Shown here piece by piece: positions 1 through 7,975 of a DNA stretch of 64,000 nucleotides. Each line of letters begins with the position of its first letter. The first letter of the stretch is position 1. The DNA lies in the NCBI GenBank assembly GCA_963773085.1, contig CAVYZS010000013.1:180659-244658 (forward strand), read 5' to 3'. The notes beneath the pieces were generated by a model. That model worked only from the letters and a program-made list of their open reading frames with translations, did no database searches and was not told where the DNA came from. The stretch comes from JAENVT01 sp963773085. GTDB lineage: Bacteria; Actinomycetota; Acidimicrobiia; Acidimicrobiales; Ilumatobacteraceae. A program made the position numbers and the translations under genes.

Positions 1-120
1 AATCGCTTCTGCTCCGTCGCCGGCTTCGGCAACGACCTTGATCCCCTCGCTCTCCAGCGCGCGCCGGATCCCTTGGCGCAGCATCGTATGGTCATCGACC
101 AGGATTACCGAGAGTCCCAA
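1..120 (-). CDS. Response regulator, receiver domain N-terminus (partial, runs off the left edge)
   Basis: Only the first 40 codons are present. They read as the start of a CheY-like receiver domain: a beta strand followed by the acidic pair in VILVDDHTMLRQG, then the helix and second strand (IKVVAEAGDG) typical of NarL/LuxR-type regulators. The phosphoacceptor aspartate and any DNA-binding domain lie outside the window. The TTG start at 120 is supported by an AGGAGG ribosome site at 126-131. The gene overlaps the end of the sensor kinase by 16 bases and is translated just after it, so the two form a two-component pair. The target genes cannot be told from this fragment. Confidence 0.85.
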   Translation of the reverse strand, partial: MGLSVILVDDHTMLRQGIRRALESEGIKVVAEAGDGAEAI

Positions 121-1898
121 CGTTGCCTCCTGTCGTCAGAGCGCAGATGCACTTGAATCTCCGTGCCACCACGCACCGATGGGCGGATGGAAAGCTCAGC
201 CCCGATTCGGGCCGCACGCTCTCGCATACCAATGATGCCATAACTATCGGCCCGACTGGTATGCACACCGAGTCCGACCCCATCATCTCGAATTGAGATG
301 GACGCGCTGGTCGTGGTCTCGTTGACCGTCACGGTGAGGTGCTTGGCCTGCGAGTGTCGCTCGACGTTGGTGATCGCTTCGCGGGCGATCTGCCACAATT
401 CTCGCTCTTGCATCAGCGGAAGCCTGCCGGCGATGTGCACATCGTGATCCGTGACGATGCCGGTTCGATGTTGGACCCTGGTCAGGAAGTCGCGGACGAT
501 GCTTGCCAGATCGTACGTGTCGGTGACCTCGGTGCGGAGGTCGAACAAGGTGTCGCGCACGTCCGAGACCACTGCGGTCACCTGCGTTCGAAGATCCTCC
601 AGAACTGGAATGATCTCACCACCGTCGGCCGCGATCGAACGGGCACGGTCGACCTCGTAGCCGATCATTGCCAGCGACGAGCCGATGTGATCGTGTAGAT
701 CGCGCGCAATACGTGATCGTTCCTCGTCGGCCGCGAGGGTGCGGATGCGCCCGAACATGCGGGCGTTGTCGATAGCGATCCCGAATGGTTCCGTCAGACC
801 ATGGACGATCTCGGCCTGTTGCTGTCCGAAGGAGTCCGGCTGGTCGGCCTCAACGGCGATCAATCCGACCAGGGCGCCGCGAGCGCGCAACGCCGCGTAC
901 AAGCCACTGCGAGCCGATGCCGACACGCCTCCGCGAAAACTGAGATCGTCGATGCGGACGGTGCGCGGCGAGTCCATTGCCACGCGAAGACCTTCTGGCA
1001 ATCGATCGAGCTGGAACGAAGGCGGGGGCGTGAAGCCGAGGGCACGAATCGGCTCGACAGCGCGATCGGTGGCGTTGACGAGGAACACGGACAGCGCGTC
1101 ATGACGAACCATCGCCTGCATTCGCTGCACGGTCGAATCCAGCACGTCGTCGAGGTCGAGCGAGGCTGGCAAGGTCTGGGCAACTCGTTGCAGCGAGAAG
1201 AGCAAGGAATTTGCCTCGGCAAGGCGGCTGACGCGATCGAGCGCCAACTGCTGCTGACGTGCTGCTTCGAGACCGGCTCGATGGGTGAGGCCGCTGGTGA
1301 AGGCCACGAGGCCGAGCAGGCCGGTCCACAACAGACCGTCGCGCATGCCCAGGCGAAGGCCGACCTCGTTGGCGTGCTTTGCCGTGATGGCAGCGATCGC
1401 GGCGACCCCCAACTCGGCGCTGAAGAAGCCTCCGGCCGCGAACCCGGCGAGCATGCCGGAAGGGATCAGGCACAGCGCGAACGGCGATGCCCAGGCGCCC
1501 GTAGCCAACACGACGATCACACACATCGCTTGCTCGCCGATGATCCGCATGCGGACCTTGGCGTCGTCTCGATACGGCACCGGCTTGATGCAGGTGACGA
1601 TGGTGTAGACGCCGATGATCACGGATGCGGCGAGGAGCCTCCAGTTGTCGACGCTGTAGTCGGTGCGCGCCCGGGCGAGCGCGCCGGCCAGCGCTGCGAG
1701 TCGAAATGGCCAGAGCGGTGCCGCGGTGAGGCTGGGAATCGGCGCCGGCGCAGGCGGGCGACTGGCGCGTCGCTCGACCCCTCCCGGGGGTGCGGCGTGG
1801 ACCCTACGACGTTCGACGAGTGGCCAGCTGAGTGACGTCTGATCGCGTGGCGGAGGGTCGTTGCCGCGTACACGCTGGTCAACTTCTTCGCCCATCAC
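105..1898 (-). CDS. Membrane sensor histidine kinase, NarL/DegS type with GAF domain
   Basis: 597 residues. After a proline-rich N-terminus there are hydrophobic segments at roughly 60-110 and 120-205, probably five or six membrane helices. A GAF-like domain follows (about 245-380), then a HisKA_3 dimerisation domain with the phosphoacceptor His402 in the motif ARDLHDHIG. A HATPase_c domain has an N box (NVERHSQAKH), a G1 box (DDGVGLG) and the closing YGIIGMRERAARIGA. This architecture phosphorylates a LuxR-type regulator, and the downstream overlapping receiver gene is the obvious partner. The signal sensed is unknown. The start may lie further downstream because the first 50 residues are low in complexity. 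Confidence 0.88.
   Translation of the reverse strand: MMGEEVDQRVRGNDPPPRDQTSLSWPLVERRRVHAAPPGGVERRASRPPAPAPIPSLTAAPLWPFRLAALAGALARARTDYSVDNWRLLAASVIIGVYTIVTCIKPVPYRDDAKVRMRIIGEQAMCVIVVLATGAWASPFALCLIPSGMLAGFAAGGFFSAELGVAAIAAITAKHANEVGLRLGMRDGLLWTGLLGLVAFTSGLTHRAGLEAARQQQLALDRVSRLAEANSLLFSLQRVAQTLPASLDLDDVLDSTVQRMQAMVRHDALSVFLVNATDRAVEPIRALGFTPPPSFQLDRLPEGLRVAMDSPRTVRIDDLSFRGGVSASARSGLYAALRARGALVGLIAVEADQPDSFGQQQAEIVHGLTEPFGIAIDNARMFGRIRTLAADEERSRIARDLHDHIGSSLAMIGYEVDRARSIAADGGEIIPVLEDLRTQVTAVVSDVRDTLFDLRTEVTDTYDLASIVRDFLTRVQHRTGIVTDHDVHIAGRLPLMQERELWQIAREAITNVERHSQAKHLTVTVNETTTSASISIRDDGVGLGVHTSRADSYGIIGMRERAARIGAELSIRPSVRGGTEIQVHLRSDDRRQRWDSR
126..131 (-). promoter_or_regulatory. Ribosome binding site of the response regulator
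   Basis: AGGAGG on the minus strand, five bases before the TTG at 120. It decides in favour of this unusual start codon. Confidence 0.7.
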
Positions 1899-1951
1899 CG
1901 CGATGATACCGAGAGCACACCCGTTGACCCGTCGCGAAGTACATTGCCGCG

Positions 1952-2581
1952 ATGATCCTGGTCGGGCTCACTGGAGGAATCGGCTCGGGGAAGTCGACCG
2001 TCAGCTCGATGCTCGAGGCGCGCGGAGCCGAAATCATCGACGCGGATGTGATCACGCGCGACGTGCAGAAGCCAGGATCCCCCGTAGTGTTGGCCATAGC
2101 CGCGAGGTTCGGCGACGACGTGCTCGACGTCGACCACGGCCTGCTCCGAGCGAGGTTGGCGGAGATCGTGTTCAAGGACCCAGACGCACTCCGCGCCCTC
2201 AACGCCATCGTCCATCCGGCGGTCGGCGCCGAGATCAACCGACTGATCCGATTGCTGGCGTCGAGCAACAAGGTCGTGGTGCTCGACATTCCGTTGCTCA
2301 CCGAGAACCCGCGAAGCGAACTCCAAGGCAAGATCGTCGTCGACGTACCGCCCGACGTGCAGGTCGACAGGTTGGTTCGGTATCGAGGTTTCACCGAGGA
2401 AGATGCTCGTGCTCGGATCGAACGTCAGGCCAGCCGGGAGGAACGGCTGAAAGACGCCGACTTCGTGATCGACAACTCAGGCGCGGTCGAGGATCTCGAT
2501 CAGCAGTTGTCGTCGTTGTGGGACTGGCTCGTTTCGCTCCCGCAACTTCCGGATGACTTCACCCTCGATCGTCGAGGATGA
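1952..2581 (+). CDS. coaE: Dephospho-CoA kinase
   Basis: 209 residues, normal for CoaE, which phosphorylates the 3'-hydroxyl of dephospho-CoA as the last step of coenzyme A synthesis in the cytoplasm. The P-loop GLTGGIGSGKST opens the protein, followed by the substrate-contacting DAD motif in IIDADVITR and the VVLDIPLLTE strand. A late basic lid region (RYRGFTEEDARARIERQ) is also present. In actinobacteria coaE usually sits just before uvrB; here uvrB is 54 kb away. The 3' end overlaps a convergent acetyltransferase remnant by about 23 bases. Confidence 0.96.
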   Translation: MILVGLTGGIGSGKSTVSSMLEARGAEIIDADVITRDVQKPGSPVVLAIAARFGDDVLDVDHGLLRARLAEIVFKDPDALRALNAIVHPAVGAEINRLIRLLASSNKVVVLDIPLLTENPRSELQGKIVVDVPPDVQVDRLVRYRGFTEEDARARIERQASREERLKDADFVIDNSGAVEDLDQQLSSLWDWLVSLPQLPDDFTLDRRG

Positions 2582-2752
2582 CCCTCTTGGCATGCTCGCT
2601 CGCCAGCAGGGCGTAGCGGTCGTCGTCGGCCCACTCGCCACGAACGAACACGGACTGCAAAGACCCTCGAACTGAAACCCGAGCTTCTCGAGGACACGAC
2701 ACGATGCCGCGTTCCCAGGATCGATCGTCGCCACCAACTGAGGCCGTTCGTA
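2559..2752 (-). pseudogene. 3' remnant of a GNAT (RimJ/RimL-like) acetyltransferase gene
   Basis: The minus strand encodes the C-terminal third of a ribosomal-protein-type N-acetyltransferase. It has the acetyl-CoA pyrophosphate region LVATIDPGNAASCRVLEKLG, then FEG, a one-base frame change near 2655, and SVFVRGEWADDDRYALL to a stop at 2559. No N-terminal half exists: the divergent acyl-CoA ligase starts at 2783, only 30 bases from where homology ends. The gene has therefore lost its 5' part, and in this position it looks like the scar of the rearrangement that placed the catabolic genes next to coaE. Any surviving product would lack most of the fold. Confidence 0.7.
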
Positions 2753-2782
2753 GGGCGGCCGAGGCCGTAGTCTCGGCGCCTG

Positions 2783-4289
2783 ATGTTGACGCTGGCCGAC
2801 CCCCTCGAACATGCTCGCAGTTGCTTCGGCGACCGGCTCGCCGTGATCGACGGCGAGCGGACCTTCACGTACGCCGAACTCGCCTATCGTTGCGACCGCC
2901 TCGCGTCAGCGCTCGCCGGGTTGGGCGTGCGACGGGGCGATCGGGTCGCCCTGTTGTCCGCAAACGGACATCGTTACCTCGAGGCCTTCTTCGGGCTGCC
3001 CGCGGCCGGCTTCGTGCTGGTACCGCTGAACACCCGGCTGGCGCCCGCCGAATTGGCTCAGATCGTGCAACACAGTGGTGCCCGAGTCCTGATCGCCGAC
3101 CGCGATGCCGCAGCATTGGCGAGTCTGGTCGAACACGTGATCACCATCGCCGACGAGTACGAGCAACTGCTCGACGGTCTGGGCGGGCAGCCCCCAGCAG
3201 CGGTCGGCGCTCGTGAACTCTCCGGGGACGATCTCGCCGCGTTGTTCTACACCGGGGGTACAACGGGTCTGCCGAAGGGTGTCATGTTGACGCACGGGAA
3301 CCTCGTCGCCAACGCCTTCAACAAGATCCTGGCGTGCTCGCTCGCGGCTGACGACGTCTTCCTCGGCGCGCCGGCGATGTTTCATGTGGCCGGGGTAGCG
3401 CCCCTCACCGGCCTGGCGTGGCTCGGCGGGATGACCGTGACCGTGCCTGCATTCGACCCAGCGCTGTGCCTCGACCTGATCGCTCGGCATCGGGTCACGA
3501 TCTTCCTGCCGGTTCCGACGATGCTCGCGGCGTTGGTGGCCGAGCAACGGGCGCGGCCGCGCGACGTCTCGTCGCTACGAATGCTCGGTCACGCCGGTTC
3601 ACCCATCGCTGCCGAACTGATCCGCCAGGCACACGATGTCTTTCCCCGACAGCGAACTGGCGCAGTTCTACGGGGCGACGGAGACGTCGTCGGTGGTCAC
3701 CCGGATGCGCCACGAAGAGGCCGCGATCGGCACCGATCTCGCCGGGTCGTGTGGTCAACCGGCCGTCGGTGTTGCTGTGCGAACGGTGCGGCCCGACGGC
3801 ACCGACTGCGACCCGGGCGAGGTGGGCGAGGTGCTGGCCCGCTCGAATGCCGTGACGGTCGGATACTGGAACAATGCGGTTGCCACCGCCGACGCCCTAC
3901 GAGACGGTTGGTATCACACGGGAGATCTCGGGTACCTCGACGATCGCAAGTACCTGTTCATCGTCGACAGGGCCAAGGACATGATCGTCTCCGGCGGCGA
4001 GAACGTCTATTCGGTCGAGGTCGAGGACGCGTTGTATCGCCATCCGTCCGTTGCCGAGGCAGCCGTCTTCGGAGTTCCCGACGAGGTGTGGGGCGAGGCC
4101 GTACACGCCATCGTCGTCCCACATCCAGGCATGACGGCCACGAGTGACGAGTTGAGGGCCCATTGCCGCGGCCTGATCGCCGGCTACAAGGTGCCAAAGG
4201 CGATCGAGATCAGCGACGAGCCGCTCCCCAAGTCGGGCCCCGGAAAGATACTGAAACGAGTGCTACGCGACCGCTATCTCACCGGCTAG
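2783..4289 (+). CDS. AMP-forming acyl-CoA ligase (frameshifted in this sequence)
   Basis: About 501 residues after correction, of the ANL superfamily that activates a carboxylic acid via acyl-adenylate to its CoA thioester. The P-loop is YTGGTTGLPKGVMLTHGN, followed by the A5 motif QFYGATE, the A7 region DGWYHTGDLGYLD, the hinge DRAKDMIVSGGENVYSVEVE, and the catalytic lysine in PKSGPGKILKR. The reading frame changes once at a CCCC run (3644-3647), where an extra C fits. Both halves align to one enzyme. The substrate is uncertain; short-chain, fatty or aromatic acids are all possible. An aldo/keto reductase follows 13 bases later. Confidence 0.88.
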
Positions 4290-4302
4290 GTACTCTGGAG
4301 GG

Positions 4303-5184
4303 ATGCTCCTCACACAACCGTTCGGACGCACTGGTCATCAGTCGAGTCGGGTGATCTTCGGCGCCGCAGCCTTCGGCGAGATGAGCCAAGATCGCGCCGA
4401 TGCGACCATGTCGCTCCTCGAGACCTATGGCGTCAATCACATCGACACGGCGCGCAGTTACGGCGAGTCCGAGCTTCGACTGGCGCCGTGGTTGGCGCGG
4501 AACCGGAACAAGGTCTTCCTGGCGACCAAGACCGGCGAGCGATCCGGGGTCGCGGCCCGGGCCGAACTCGAGGAATCCCTCACCAGGATGGGCGTCGATC
4601 ACGTCGATCTGATCCAGCTGCACAATCTCGTCGAGCCCGACGAATGGAACACCGCGTTCGCTGAAGGTGGGGTGGTCGAGGCTCTTGCCAAGGCGCGCGA
4701 CGAGGGGCTGTGCAGGTTCATCGGAGTCACAGGGCATGGGCTACGTATCGCGGCGATGCACGTGCGCAGTCTGCGCGCCTTCGACTTCGACTCCGTGCTG
4801 TTGCCATACAACTTCGTCCTTCTCGAACGCCCCGACTACCGGGCTGACGTCGAGGGTTTGCTGGAGGTGTGTGACGAACGTGGCGTCGCCGTGCAAACCA
4901 TCAAGTCGATTGCGCGAGGTCGTTGGGCGGGCAGCCGGGAAGGCAAGTTCAGTTGGTACGAACCGTTGACCGATCCCGCGGCCATCGGCAGGGCGGTTCG
5001 CTATGTCCTCAGCAACTCGCAGTTGTTCCTCAATACGACCAGCGATGCCACGCTGCTGCCCACCGTATTGGCCGCGGCTGACGACGGTGCTTTCATCGCG
5101 CCTGATATCGATGAACTCCGCCGAGACATCGACAACTTCGGTATCACGACCCTGTTCGACGGTGGTGACCTCGAGCGGATCTGA
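4303..5184 (+). CDS. Aldo/keto reductase
   Basis: 293 residues, a TIM-barrel NAD(P)H-dependent oxidoreductase. The aspartate-containing HIDTARSYGESE element carries the family's catalytic Asp and Tyr. The following strands LAPWLARNRNKVFLATKTG and the DHVDLIQLHN motif (catalytic His region) are in order. A later AVRYVLSN motif resembles the cofactor-binding end of the barrel. It starts 13 bases after the acyl-CoA ligase and is probably co-transcribed. The physiological carbonyl substrate is not evident. Confidence 0.85.
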   Translation: MLLTQPFGRTGHQSSRVIFGAAAFGEMSQDRADATMSLLETYGVNHIDTARSYGESELRLAPWLARNRNKVFLATKTGERSGVAARAELEESLTRMGVDHVDLIQLHNLVEPDEWNTAFAEGGVVEALAKARDEGLCRFIGVTGHGLRIAAMHVRSLRAFDFDSVLLPYNFVLLERPDYRADVEGLLEVCDERGVAVQTIKSIARGRWAGSREGKFSWYEPLTDPAAIGRAVRYVLSNSQLFLNTTSDATLLPTVLAAADDGAFIAPDIDELRRDIDNFGITTLFDGGDLERI

Positions 5185-5199
5185 ATCTTGCCCGGCGCA

Positions 5200-6306
5200 T
5201 CAGCGCCAGATCTGGTCAGCGGCGTCGACGGTGAGTCGCAGCTTGGCCCACTGAACATCTTCGGTGATGTCGTTGCCGTGCACGGTACTGCTGAAGCCGC
5301 ACTGGGGGCTGAGGCACAGCTGCTCGATCGGAACGTATTTGGCCGCATCGTCGACACGCTGGGCGACGGCGTCGACGGTCTCCATTTCGGCAATTTTCGA
5401 GCTGATCAACCCCAGCACGACGGTCTTGTCGGTCGGCACGAATCGAAGCGGCGCGAAATCTCCCGAGCGCTCGTCGTCGTACTCGAGGAAGTAGGCGTCG
5501 ACGTCGAGTTCACCGAACAGCACTTCCGCCACCGGCTCGTAACCACCCTCGGCGAACCAGGTGCTTCTGAAGTTCCCCCGGCACAGGTGGATCCCGATGG
5601 TCAGGTCGCCCGGCCGGCCCTCGAGCGCATCGTTGATCAGTGCGGCGTAGGTCCGCGGCAGCTCATTGGGATCGTCGCCGCGTTCGACAGCACCGGCGCG
5701 CATCTTCGGATCGCAGAGATAGGCGAGATTCGTGTCGTCGAGTTGGATGTAGCGGCACCCGGCCTTGTACAGGGCGGCGATCTCCTCGCGGTAGCACTTG
5801 GCGAGGTCAGCGAAGAACACCTCGAGATCGGGATACGACTCGATGTCGATGGCCGCCCGCCCCCCTCGAAAATGCACCATGGTCGGCGAGGGGATCGAGA
5901 CCTTGGGTGTCTGCGTTGTCACACCCGCCAGATAGGTGAAGTCGTCGACCTGGATGTCGCGCACGTGACGCAGCGGCCCGGTGACGGCCAAGCGAGGCGG
6001 GGTGAAATGAACAGTCTCGGCAGCATTGGAACTCGCCGCGATCGCCCCGCTGACCTCGACTCCGGCAAGTTGCTCGAGGAAGTCGAGGTGAAACCAGGTG
6101 CGTCGGAACTCGCCATCGGTGATGCTGCGCATGCCGACAGCCTCGACCTTGCGCACGGCGTCGGCGATGGCTCGATCTTCGACGGATCTTTTCTGTGCCG
6201 CGGTGATCGAGCCGCTCGCGAACTGCTCGCGGGCTTCGAGCACGACCTTGGGACGAAGCAGGCTGCCGACGTGGTCGGCGCGAAATGGCGGATCGATCGG
6301 ACTCAT
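5200..6306 (-). CDS. MetE-like (cobalamin-independent methionine synthase C-terminal domain) protein, copy 1
   Basis: About 368 residues, the length of the catalytic half of MetE and of epoxyalkane:coenzyme M transferases. Zinc ligands of the family are visible: HLC in IGIHLCRGNF and the late cysteine in LSPQCGFSS, with an acidic FLEYDDE strand between. The N-terminus FRADHVGSLLRP is characteristic. There is no N-terminal MetE half, so it is not a standard methionine synthase. It could transfer a methyl or alkyl group to or from a thiol, with substrate unknown. I chose the ATG at 6306 (MSPIDPPF) over an upstream one at 6348 because similarity starts there. A second copy lies at 30679-31834. 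Confidence 0.8.
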   Translation of the reverse strand: MSPIDPPFRADHVGSLLRPKVVLEAREQFASGSITAAQKRSVEDRAIADAVRKVEAVGMRSITDGEFRRTWFHLDFLEQLAGVEVSGAIAASSNAAETVHFTPPRLAVTGPLRHVRDIQVDDFTYLAGVTTQTPKVSIPSPTMVHFRGGRAAIDIESYPDLEVFFADLAKCYREEIAALYKAGCRYIQLDDTNLAYLCDPKMRAGAVERGDDPNELPRTYAALINDALEGRPGDLTIGIHLCRGNFRSTWFAEGGYEPVAEVLFGELDVDAYFLEYDDERSGDFAPLRFVPTDKTVVLGLISSKIAEMETVDAVAQRVDDAAKYVPIEQLCLSPQCGFSSTVHGNDITEDVQWAKLRLTVDAADQIWR

Positions 6307-6347
6307 GGACGGACTGTAGATCAGCGGACCCAGAAGCCGTTGCTGCA

Positions 6348-6368
6348 CCGTTCACAGCCGGCGAACGG
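6348..6368. promoter_or_regulatory. Inverted repeat CCGTTC-N9-GAACGG in a divergent promoter region
   Basis: Perfect 6-base arms (6348-6353 and 6363-6368) between the MetE-like gene and the winged-helix gene, which are transcribed away from each other. It could be the operator of the winged-helix protein itself. The arms are short, so chance is possible in GC-rich DNA. Confidence 0.35.
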
Positions 6369-6398
6369 CGGGGTGGAACACCGTGGGCGGGTGGTGAG

Positions 6399-6404
6399 TA
6401 TTGT
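6399..6404 (+). promoter_or_regulatory. Putative -10 element TATTGT of a leaderless promoter
   Basis: TATTGT ends eight bases before the ATG at 6413. No purine-rich ribosome site precedes that ATG. This spacing puts the transcription start on or next to the start codon, as in actinobacterial leaderless mRNAs. Confidence 0.4.
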
Positions 6405-6412
6405 TGAGACTC

Positions 6413-7033
6413 ATGGCACATGAGTCCCACCCGCGTTTCAGGGTTCATCACGCGCTGCGAATCAAGGGTTTCGTGAAGGTCGAAAATCTCGCCGAGCTGT
6501 CCGGGCTGCCCGAGGAAGAAGTGCTCGCCCATCTGCAGGCGATGCAAGAAGAGGGCCAGACCAACTACCGCGAGGCCCGCGGGTTGTGGCAGCTCACCCC
6601 CGATGGTCGCGAGGCCTACGTGCTCGCCCTACAAATAGACGTCGACCGGCCAGGCTTCCGAGAAGCTCTGGCCGAGAAGTACCACCGATTCCTCGAGATG
6701 AACGAGGCGTTCAAGGCCTTGTGCGCAGACTGGCAACTCCGCGACGGCGAGCCCAACGACCACTCGGATGCGGCCTACGACGAGGCGTGCATCAAGCGCC
6801 TCGGAGCGCTCGACGACGAAGCCCAACCGATCTGTCATGCCTTCGCCGAGATCGCCACACGATTCGACTGCTACGCGGCGCGCCTCGCCGGTAGCCGCAC
6901 GGCACTGGAGGCGGGGGATCAGCGCATGTTCACCGGTGTGATGTGTGGCTCGTATCACGATGTGTGGATGGAACTCCACGAGGACCTGATCCTCACGCAG
7001 GGGATCGACCGGGTGGCGGAGGGCAGCTTCTAG
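6413..7033 (+). CDS. Winged-helix (MarR-like) domain protein of unknown function
   Basis: 206 residues. The first 75 residues form a compact winged-helix: HHALRIKGFVKVENLAELSGLPEEEVLAHLQAM is a helix-turn-helix and GLWQLTPDGREAYVLAL a wing plus helix. The remaining 130 residues are an acidic, mostly helical domain with no motif I recognise (WQLRDGEPNDHSDAAYDE). The protein may be a regulator responding to a ligand bound by the C-terminal part. It is transcribed divergently from the MetE-like gene, whose control would be its most natural job. The ATG at 6413 matches a leaderless promoter just upstream; an alternative start at 6401 would overlap that promoter. Confidence 0.65.
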   Translation: MAHESHPRFRVHHALRIKGFVKVENLAELSGLPEEEVLAHLQAMQEEGQTNYREARGLWQLTPDGREAYVLALQIDVDRPGFREALAEKYHRFLEMNEAFKALCADWQLRDGEPNDHSDAAYDEACIKRLGALDDEAQPICHAFAEIATRFDCYAARLAGSRTALEAGDQRMFTGVMCGSYHDVWMELHEDLILTQGIDRVAEGSF

Positions 7034-7104
7034 GTCTCGCGGGTCACGGCGGGATGAGTTCGGCCGAAGGCCCGCCCATCAGCGTGATCGGCACCCTCGC
7101 CGAC

Positions 7105-7146
7105 CTTTGTCGCTGCGGACATGTCCAGCCTGTGGCAGCGACAAAG
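7105..7146. repeat. Dispersed stem-loop repeat, copy A
   Basis: Arms CTTTGTCGCTGC (7105-7116) and GCAGCGACAAAG (7135-7146) pair perfectly over 12 bases around an 18-base loop that itself contains the palindrome GGACATGTCC. It sits between two convergent genes, so it could end transcription from both sides. A second copy at 39842-39888 matches it in arms and in most of the loop, which an ordinary terminator would not need. Confidence 0.75.
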
Positions 7147-7177
7147 TTGGCTGAGAGGTCTCGTCGTGCTGCCGATG

Positions 7178-7975
7178 TCAGGGTGGAGTCACTTCACCGA
7201 GGAATCGGTCGAGTGCAGCCGTGAATTCGGCCGCGCTGTCGAGGTTGCTGAGATGAGCGGCATTCAGTTCGACGATGCGGCTCCCGGCGATCTCCTCGTG
7301 GAGCCAGCGAACCTGCTCGATCGGCGTCGCCTGATCGGTGAGTCCGCCGACCAGCATCGTCGGAGTGGAGATCGACCCGACCTCTTGTCGGAGGTCGCCG
7401 TCACGGAGTGCTGCGCACACACCCGCGTACCCGTTCGGGTCGGTCGCCAACAGCGTGGATCTGGCGAGGGCGAACTGCTCTGGGTGATCGACGGCGAAGC
7501 CGGGGGAGAACCATCGAGCGATCACACCGTCGACGAGAGCGCTCATCCCCTGATTCCGGGCGGTCGTGATGCGCTCGTCCCACACCTCGGCTGAGCCGAT
7601 CTTCGCAGCGGTGTTGCAGAGCGTGAGAGACAAGAGTCGATCGGAGTGATGGACTCCCAGCCATTGCCCGGTGATGCCTCCGACGGACAATCCGCAGTAG
7701 TGGAACTGATCCAACTCCACGGCATCGGCAACGGCGAGCACGGCAGCGGCCATGTCTGGAAGCGAGTACTCGCCGGTTGCGACATCGCTCTCGCCGTGGC
7801 CGATGTTGTCGATCGACACGATGAAGTACTGGCTCTTCAAGGCCTCCACCTGCAGATCCCACATCCGATGGTCGCTACCCAGCGAATGGGTGAAGACCAA
7901 AGCCGGGCGCCATGACCGACCTCCGGTGAAATAGGCGACGCGTGTACCGCTCGGAACGGTTGCGAACGAAGTCAT
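7178..7975 (-). CDS. pcaD: 3-oxoadipate enol-lactonase
   Basis: 265 residues, alpha/beta-hydrolase fold. It hydrolyses 3-oxoadipate enol-lactone to 3-oxoadipate in the protocatechuate branch of the beta-ketoadipate pathway. The nucleophile elbow is GLSVGG (Ser97), the acid lies near GGLTDQATP and the catalytic histidine in NAAHLSN. The oxyanion region LVFTHSLGSDHRMWD is typical of PcaD. The start overlaps the stop of pcaB by four bases (ATGA), so it is the last gene of the pcaC-H-G-B-D operon. In many actinobacteria it is fused to pcaC as pcaL; here the two are separate genes. Confidence 0.92.
   Translation of the reverse strand: MTSFATVPSGTRVAYFTGGRSWRPALVFTHSLGSDHRMWDLQVEALKSQYFIVSIDNIGHGESDVATGEYSLPDMAAAVLAVADAVELDQFHYCGLSVGGITGQWLGVHHSDRLLSLTLCNTAAKIGSAEVWDERITTARNQGMSALVDGVIARWFSPGFAVDHPEQFALARSTLLATDPNGYAGVCAALRDGDLRQEVGSISTPTMLVGGLTDQATPIEQVRWLHEEIAGSRIVELNAAHLSNLDSAAEFTAALDRFLGEVTPP

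Noticed and set aside
801..1835. A 344-codon open frame on the plus strand
   Set aside because: It lies exactly antisense to the sensor kinase, has no recognisable motif and is the usual by-product of high-GC coding DNA.
2704..3216. A 170-codon arginine-rich plus-strand frame
   Set aside because: It runs through the start of the acyl-CoA ligase in a different frame and shows no domain.
5200..6306. Housekeeping methionine synthase metE
   Set aside because: Only about 370 residues, lacking the N-terminal half of MetE, and placed in a catabolic setting.
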